A stretch of 9,161 bases of DNA, taken from the NCBI GenBank assembly GCA_003979035.1, contig RXOA01000068.1, forward strand, positions 1 through 9,161, in the 5' to 3' direction. The position numbers and the translations under genes were made by a program. Below are positions 5,703 through 9,161 of this stretch, piece after piece. Source of the stretch: Candidatus Bipolaricaulota bacterium. GTDB taxonomy: Bacteria; Bipolaricaulota; Bipolaricaulia; UBA7950; UBA9294. The stretch's first letter is position 1. Each line of letters opens with the position of its first letter. The notes under the pieces were generated by a model, which saw nothing but the letters and a program-made list of their open reading frames with translations, was not told where the DNA came from and did not search any database.

Positions 5703-7832
5703 ATGAACGAACAGACGGACATTCGCAGTCTGTTTGAGCCAAGAGGCGTGGCCGTGATCGGCGCGTCTTCCAATCCGGCGAAGATCGGCTACAAGATTGT
5801 CGAGAACATGATCGCGAGCGGCTACCAAGGAGAGATCTACCCGATCAATCCGAAGGGCGGCGAGATCCTCGGACGGCCTGTGCTGAAAAGCGTGGTTGAC
5901 GCGGCGGGACCGGTCGACATGGCCGTGATCACGATCCCCGCTCAGTTTGTCTACGGCGCGGCCGAAGAATGCGCACAAGCCGGCGTGAAGAACCTGGTCG
6001 TCATCACGTCAGGGTTCTCCGAGGTGGGCGACGCCGAAGAAGAGAAGCGGCTTGTCGAGTTTTCTCGTCAGCATGGGATGAGGGTTCTCGGGCCGAACAT
6101 CTTCGGGATCTACTCGGCGGCGGCGGCGATGGATGCCACCTTCGGGCCGGGCGGGATCCTGCCAGGGCATGTGGCCATCGTGACTCAGAGCGGCGCGCTG
6201 GGAATCGCAATGATCGGCAAGACGGCGGCGGAGTCGCTGGGGTTGTCGGCGCTGGTCTCGATCGGGAACAAGTCCGATCTTGACGAGGCCGACGTGCTCG
6301 GCTACCTCGCTGAAGATGATGCGACGAAGGTCATCTTGCTGTACATCGAGGGCGTGAAGAACGGCGACAGATTGGCGGCGATGTTGAAACAGATCACCAA
6401 GCGCAAACACGTGGTCGTGATCAAGTCGGGACGCTCCAAGCGCGGCGCGATGGCCGCCGCGTCCCATACAGGGTCGCTCGCCGGAGCCGACGATATCTTC
6501 GACAGCGTCATGCGCCAATGCGGGGTGCTCCGCGCGACGAGTGTCCAGGAGGCGTTCAATTGGGCGAGGTTCCTTGCCGATGCGCCGCTTCCTCCCGGGC
6601 CGAACGCGGTCATCATCACCAATGGCGGCGGGATCGGCGTTCTGGCCACCGATGCGTGCGAGCTGTACAACGTCAACCTCTACGATGATCAGCCCAAACT
6701 GCGTGAAACGTTCAAGGGCGTCATGCCCGATTTCGGGTCGTCGAAGAATCCGGTCGACCTCACGGAACAGGCGGCGGTCGACGACTATGCGCAGGCGCTC
6801 GACGCGGTGAGAACAAGCCCGGAAATGCACGCGTGTCTGGCGCTGTACTGCGAGACGGCTCTGTTCGATACGGAGCAGTTCGCGAGTCTGTTGCGCCGGC
6901 AATATGCGCGGTTTCGCGGCAAGAAGCCGATCGTGTTCTCGCTGTTCGGCGGCGAAAAGATCGAAGCCACCACGCAGACGCTGCGCAAAGAAGGAATTCC
7001 CGTGTTTGCCGACGTCTACGAAGCGGTCTCCAGCCTTGGGGCGCTGTATCAATCTTGGCGCAATCTGGGGCGGGAAGAGGACGTGCTCGATGAACCGACG
7101 TTTGACGTAGAGGCGATCCGCGCCGTGCTCCAAAGCGCGCGCGCCGACGGGCGAAGTTTCCTCCTCGCCGACGAGGCGAGCAACGTAGCCGAGCTGCTGG
7201 GCATTTCGATGCCGCGATCCACGGTGGCGAGGAATTTGGAGGAAGCCGTCTCGGCCGCCGAAGACATCGGGTATCCGGTGGTGATGAAGGTTGTCTCCAA
7301 AGACATCATCCACAAGAGTGACGCCGGCGGTGTGGCGCTCGACCTGGAGAACCGTGAAGAAGTGATCGATGCGTTCCAGGCGATCATGCGCAGCTGCCGG
7401 GCGTACAAGGCGGACGCCGCGATCGAGGGCGTTGAAGTCGCGGAGATGGTCAAGGCCGGCGTGGAGACGATCCTCGGGGCCCGCCAAGATGCATCGTTCG
7501 GACCCACCGTCATGTTCGGGCTGGGAGGAATCTACGTGGAAGTGATGAAGGATGTTGCGTTCCGCGCCGCCCCCGTCTCCAACAAGGAGGCTCTGAACAT
7601 GATCTCCGAAATTCGTTCCTATCCTCTTCTGCTCGGCGTTCGAGGAGAGAAGCGAAAGGACATCGAGAGTGTCGTGCAAGTGGCCACAACGTTGGGTCAT
7701 CTTGTCAATGTTTGCCGGGAGATCAGCGACATCGAGGTCAATCCGCTGGTTGTGTACGATCACGGCAACGGCGCGAAGGCGCTCGACGTACGCATCCTCC
7801 TCGGTGAGGATAAGGGGGTGAACCCATCGTGA
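5703..7832 (+). CDS. ADP-forming acetyl-CoA synthetase, fused alpha and beta subunits
   Basis: A 709-residue enzyme that converts acyl-CoA, ADP and phosphate to acid, CoA and ATP, and the reverse; a cytoplasmic step of fermentative energy conservation. Order: CoA-binding Rossmann domain at about 8-130 (GVAVIGASSNPAKIG at 15-29), succinyl-CoA-ligase-like domains at about 150-455 (VTQSGALG at 160-167), then an ATP-grasp beta domain at about 475-705 (PVVMKVVSKDIIHKSDAGGV at 525-544, FGLGGIYVEV at 605-614, DIEVNPL at 676-682). The phosphorylated His is in SHTGSLAGADDIF (H255) and the second phospho-relay His in IIHKSDAGGV (H537). Both being present argues for a true synthetase rather than a Pat-like acetyltransferase, which has lost them. 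There is no GNAT domain here; one sits on the preceding gene product. ATG 5703 is chosen over ATG 5670 because AGGTGG lies 4 nt upstream and the family starts about 10 residues before FEPRGVAVIGAS. It overlaps the next gene by 4 bp. Preferred acid unknown. Confidence 0.94.
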   Translation: MNEQTDIRSLFEPRGVAVIGASSNPAKIGYKIVENMIASGYQGEIYPINPKGGEILGRPVLKSVVDAAGPVDMAVITIPAQFVYGAAEECAQAGVKNLVVITSGFSEVGDAEEEKRLVEFSRQHGMRVLGPNIFGIYSAAAAMDATFGPGGILPGHVAIVTQSGALGIAMIGKTAAESLGLSALVSIGNKSDLDEADVLGYLAEDDATKVILLYIEGVKNGDRLAAMLKQITKRKHVVVIKSGRSKRGAMAAASHTGSLAGADDIFDSVMRQCGVLRATSVQEAFNWARFLADAPLPPGPNAVIITNGGGIGVLATDACELYNVNLYDDQPKLRETFKGVMPDFGSSKNPVDLTEQAAVDDYAQALDAVRTSPEMHACLALYCETALFDTEQFASLLRRQYARFRGKKPIVFSLFGGEKIEATTQTLRKEGIPVFADVYEAVSSLGALYQSWRNLGREEDVLDEPTFDVEAIRAVLQSARADGRSFLLADEASNVAELLGISMPRSTVARNLEEAVSAAEDIGYPVVMKVVSKDIIHKSDAGGVALDLENREEVIDAFQAIMRSCRAYKADAAIEGVEVAEMVKAGVETILGARQDASFGPTVMFGLGGIYVEVMKDVAFRAAPVSNKEALNMISEIRSYPLLLGVRGEKRKDIESVVQVATTLGHLVNVCREISDIEVNPLVVYDHGNGAKALDVRILLGEDKGVNPS
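7813..7821 (+). promoter_or_regulatory. Ribosome binding site supporting the GTG start at 7829
   Basis: AGGGGGTGA, inside the end of the synthetase gene, is 7 nt before GTG 7829 and close to the AGGAGGTGA consensus. It supports the non-ATG start and the 4-bp GTGA overlap. Confidence 0.65.
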
Positions 7833-8872
7833 GCTCGTTTATCATCGCGTCCACGCGTCGCAACGCCGGGAAAACTAGCCTGCTGGTCGGTTTTTCCAGG
7901 GCAACCGAGAGACGATTCGGGTATGTGAAGCCGCTTGGCGATCGGTTCCTTTATCGCAAGAAGCGTTTGTGGGATTACGATGCTGCTTTGATGGTGTCGC
8001 TTTCCGGAATGCCGCTCGAGCCCGAGCGAATCAGCATCGGATTCGATCACTCGAAACTCCGCTACATGTATGATCGCAAGACGATCACGGCCGAGATCAA
8101 GCGGCTGATCGCCGAGATGGGCGAGGGGCGTGACGGTGTGCTGATCGAGTGCGGAGAGGATCTCGCCTACGGTGCGTCGGTCTATCTCGACCCGCTGACG
8201 CTGTCCAAGGCGACCGGGCTGCCGGCGGTGCTTGTCGCCGGTGGAACCGAGAACGAGATTGCGGACGACCTGGCGTTCATCAAACGGTTTGTCGGTTCCG
8301 ACGAAGCGAACGTCGCCGGCGTCATCGTCAACAAGGTGCTCCAGCCTGACGAATTCCGCACCGATTACCTTCCGGAAGTGGCCGAGTTGGGGATCAACAT
8401 CCTCGGCGTCGTTCCGTACGAGAGGGAACTCACCACGATGACGGGGCACTTCCTCGCCGAGAAGTTGTTCGCACGGGTGATCGCCGGCGAGAGCGGTCTT
8501 GGTCATCCTGTGCGGAACGTGGTCGTCGGTGCGATGTCGGTGACGGCGGTCATGAATGAAGAACGGTTCCGCGAGCCGGACAAACTCGTCATCACGAGCG
8601 GCGATCGGAGCGACATGATCCTCGCCGCATTGGAGGCGGGTGGCACATCCTGTCTGGTGTTGACCAACAACATCGTTCCGCCGTCGAACGTAGTCTCCAA
8701 AGCAAACAGCCAGGGAATCCCCGTGCTTCTTGTCCCCGGGGATACGTACGCGACGGCGATGCACGTGGATCGCCTTGTTCCCTTGCTTGCCGCGGAGGAC
8801 GAATCCAAGGTGGAGATCCTGACGCGCCTTGTCCGTGAGAACGTCGATTTGCAGGCGTTGGAGAAGCTGTAG
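7829..8872 (+). CDS. BioD-like P-loop plus DRTGG-domain protein (phosphotransacetylase N-terminal region, free-standing)
   Basis: A 347-residue protein matching the N-terminal regulatory half of long phosphotransacetylases (COG0857-type) without the catalytic PTA domain. A BioD-like nucleotide-binding domain spans about residues 1-215: Walker A TRRNAGKT at 9-16 (the first Gly replaced by Thr, as in BioD), VLIECGED at 104-111 and VIVNKV at 165-170. A DRTGG domain follows at about 225-330, with VVVGAMS at 231-237 and GDRSDMILAAL at 258-268. In full-length Pta this region is regulatory. Here it probably senses a nucleotide or acyl metabolite and modulates the synthetase, though this is inference and an independent enzyme activity is possible. 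The GTG start at 7829 overlaps the synthetase stop as GTGA and has AGGGGGTGA 7 nt upstream, so the two genes are translationally coupled and likely made in matched amounts. It is the last recognisable gene before the repeat array. Confidence 0.88.
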   Translation: MSSFIIASTRRNAGKTSLLVGFSRATERRFGYVKPLGDRFLYRKKRLWDYDAALMVSLSGMPLEPERISIGFDHSKLRYMYDRKTITAEIKRLIAEMGEGRDGVLIECGEDLAYGASVYLDPLTLSKATGLPAVLVAGGTENEIADDLAFIKRFVGSDEANVAGVIVNKVLQPDEFRTDYLPEVAELGINILGVVPYERELTTMTGHFLAEKLFARVIAGESGLGHPVRNVVVGAMSVTAVMNEERFREPDKLVITSGDRSDMILAALEAGGTSCLVLTNNIVPPSNVVSKANSQGIPVLLVPGDTYATAMHVDRLVPLLAAEDESKVEILTRLVRENVDLQALEKL

Positions 8873-8925
8873 GCGTAGCGGAACGCGTACGAAGGCTTGT
8901 CATTGTCCCGGGATAGGAGGCGGCG

Positions 8926-9030
8926 TTGACGAAACGAACGGTTGACGTCGTCGTGAGGGGAGACGACACCAGCAGGACGAGAGTCGGTGTCGTCGTGCGG
9001 GGAGACGACGTTGGCGAAACAGACGGTTGA
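8926..9030 (+). CDS. Possible small ORF opening in the repeat array
   Basis: TTG at 8926 is preceded at 5 nt by a perfect AGGAGG (8915-8920). The frame reads MTKRTVDVVVRGDD, then TSRTRVG, VVVRGDD and VGETDG before TGA at 9028. Codon choice (GTC, GAC, ACC) resembles the window's real genes. The repeats themselves could create this by chance. No family is recognised; it may be a damaged copy of the 5' end of a gene lying downstream. Confidence 0.27.
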   Translation: MTKRTVDVVVRGDDTSRTRVGVVVRGDDVGETDG

Positions 9031-9053
9031 CGTCGTCGTGCGGGGAGACGACG

Positions 9054-9161
9054 TTGGCGAAACAGACGGTTGACGTCGTCGTGCGAGGAGACGACACCAG
9101 CAGGACGAAAGCTGGTGTCGTCGTGCGAGGAGACGACACCAGCAGGACGAAAGCTGGTGTC
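9054..9161 (+). CDS. Possible repeat-protein ORF start, open at the window end
   Basis: TTG at 9054, with GGGGAG (9042-9047) 6 nt upstream, reads MAKQTVDVVVRGDD, then TSRTKAG followed by VVVRGDDTSRTKAG, and stays open to the last base. The R-A unit is 42 bp (14 codons), so frame is kept through R-A copies. A third such start at 9011 reads MAKQTVDVVVRGDD and stops at 9073. Whether any is translated cannot be told from this fragment. Confidence 0.25.
   Translation, partial: MAKQTVDVVVRGDDTSRTKAGVVVRGDDTSRTKAGV

Larger units (their letters stand above)
8925..9161. repeat. Tandem array of alternating 21-22 bp blocks with nested inverted repeats (continues past the window)
   Basis: Three block types alternate. 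R (21 bp) is GTCGTC, a 9-nt loop, GACGAC, at 8947, 8989, 9032, 9075, 9117 and (first 3 bases) 9159. A (21 bp) is ACCAGC, AGGACGAAA, GCTGGT, at 8968, 9096 and 9138. B (22 bp) begins GTTG and ends GGTTGAC, at 8925, 9010 and 9053. The order is B-R-A-R-B-R-B-R-A-R-A-R. R can fold on itself with a 6-bp stem; GACGAC plus A plus GTCGTC folds better, with a 12-bp stem and 9-nt loop; around B an 8-bp stem (GACGACGT/ACGTCGTC) is possible. B at 9010 and 9053 are identical, and R-A at 9075-9116 and 9117-9158 are identical, so expansion is recent. The first A copy has three changes that weaken its stem. Confidence 0.93.

Noticed and set aside
6009..7763. 584-codon open frame opposite the synthetase gene
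   Set aside because: It is a mirror frame of a GC-rich real gene: the product is rich in His, Arg and Asp with no domain, and the other strand encodes a clearly conserved enzyme.
7760..8764. 334-codon leftward frame opposite the DRTGG gene
   Set aside because: Antisense shadow in a GC-rich region; the plus strand shows the Walker A and DRTGG motifs with a coupled start.
8900..9139. Leftward 79-codon frame across the repeat array
   Set aside because: It only reads the repeats backwards, the 43-bp units break any periodic protein repeat, and it has no ribosome site. The rightward frames fit better, though they too are unproven.
8925..9161. CRISPR array
   Set aside because: The 21-bp repeats and 21-22 bp intervals mimic one, but the intervals are just two recurring sequences, one of them palindromic and exactly repeated. 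No cas gene is seen in the window.

Overview
The window is a GC-rich (about 60% by eye), gene-dense bacterial chromosome segment with no phage, transposon or RNA genes that I can see. Its metabolic genes (an ADP-forming acyl-CoA synthetase and an acyl-CoA hydrolase/CoA-transferase) fit an anaerobic or facultative organism that gains ATP from acyl-CoA thioesters. Several uncultivated lineages do this, Bipolaricaulota being one guess, but the sequence alone does not fix the phylum.

Layout. Positions 1-2908 form a leftward block. It runs from a secreted protein of unknown function (2908 to 2210), through a cytoplasmic type I phosphodiesterase/alkaline-phosphatase-superfamily enzyme (2145 to 817) and a single-domain cupin (796 to 443), to the 5' part of mnmA, a tRNA 2-thiouridylase that leaves the window at base 1. 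The phosphodiesterase, cupin and mnmA are 14-20 bp apart and look like one operon. The phosphodiesterase and secreted-protein genes each have a TATAAT-like -10 box exactly 8 nt before the ATG, which suggests near-leaderless mRNAs. A MacroD-type macro-domain hydrolase (2974-3594) diverges from the secreted protein across a 65-bp region.

Positions 3752-8872 hold a rightward acyl-CoA module. Its first gene is an acetyl-CoA hydrolase/CoA-transferase with a C-terminal GNAT acetyltransferase domain. Next is a fused alpha-beta ADP-forming acetyl-CoA synthetase, in which both phosphohistidine motifs are present. The third gene encodes a BioD-like plus DRTGG protein, the N-terminal part of long phosphotransacetylases without the catalytic domain, and it overlaps the synthetase gene by GTGA. 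Together they would interconvert acyl-CoA, free acid and ATP. The GNAT domain and the macro protein hint at a link to protein acetylation and O-acetyl-ADP-ribose turnover; that link is inference.

Positions 8925-9161 and beyond are a tandem array of alternating 21-22 bp blocks with nested inverted repeats. It looks CRISPR-like at first sight but is not: the 'spacers' are only two recurring types. The array also carries repeated Shine-Dalgarno plus TTG starts in three successive frames. This is the least ordinary part of the window.
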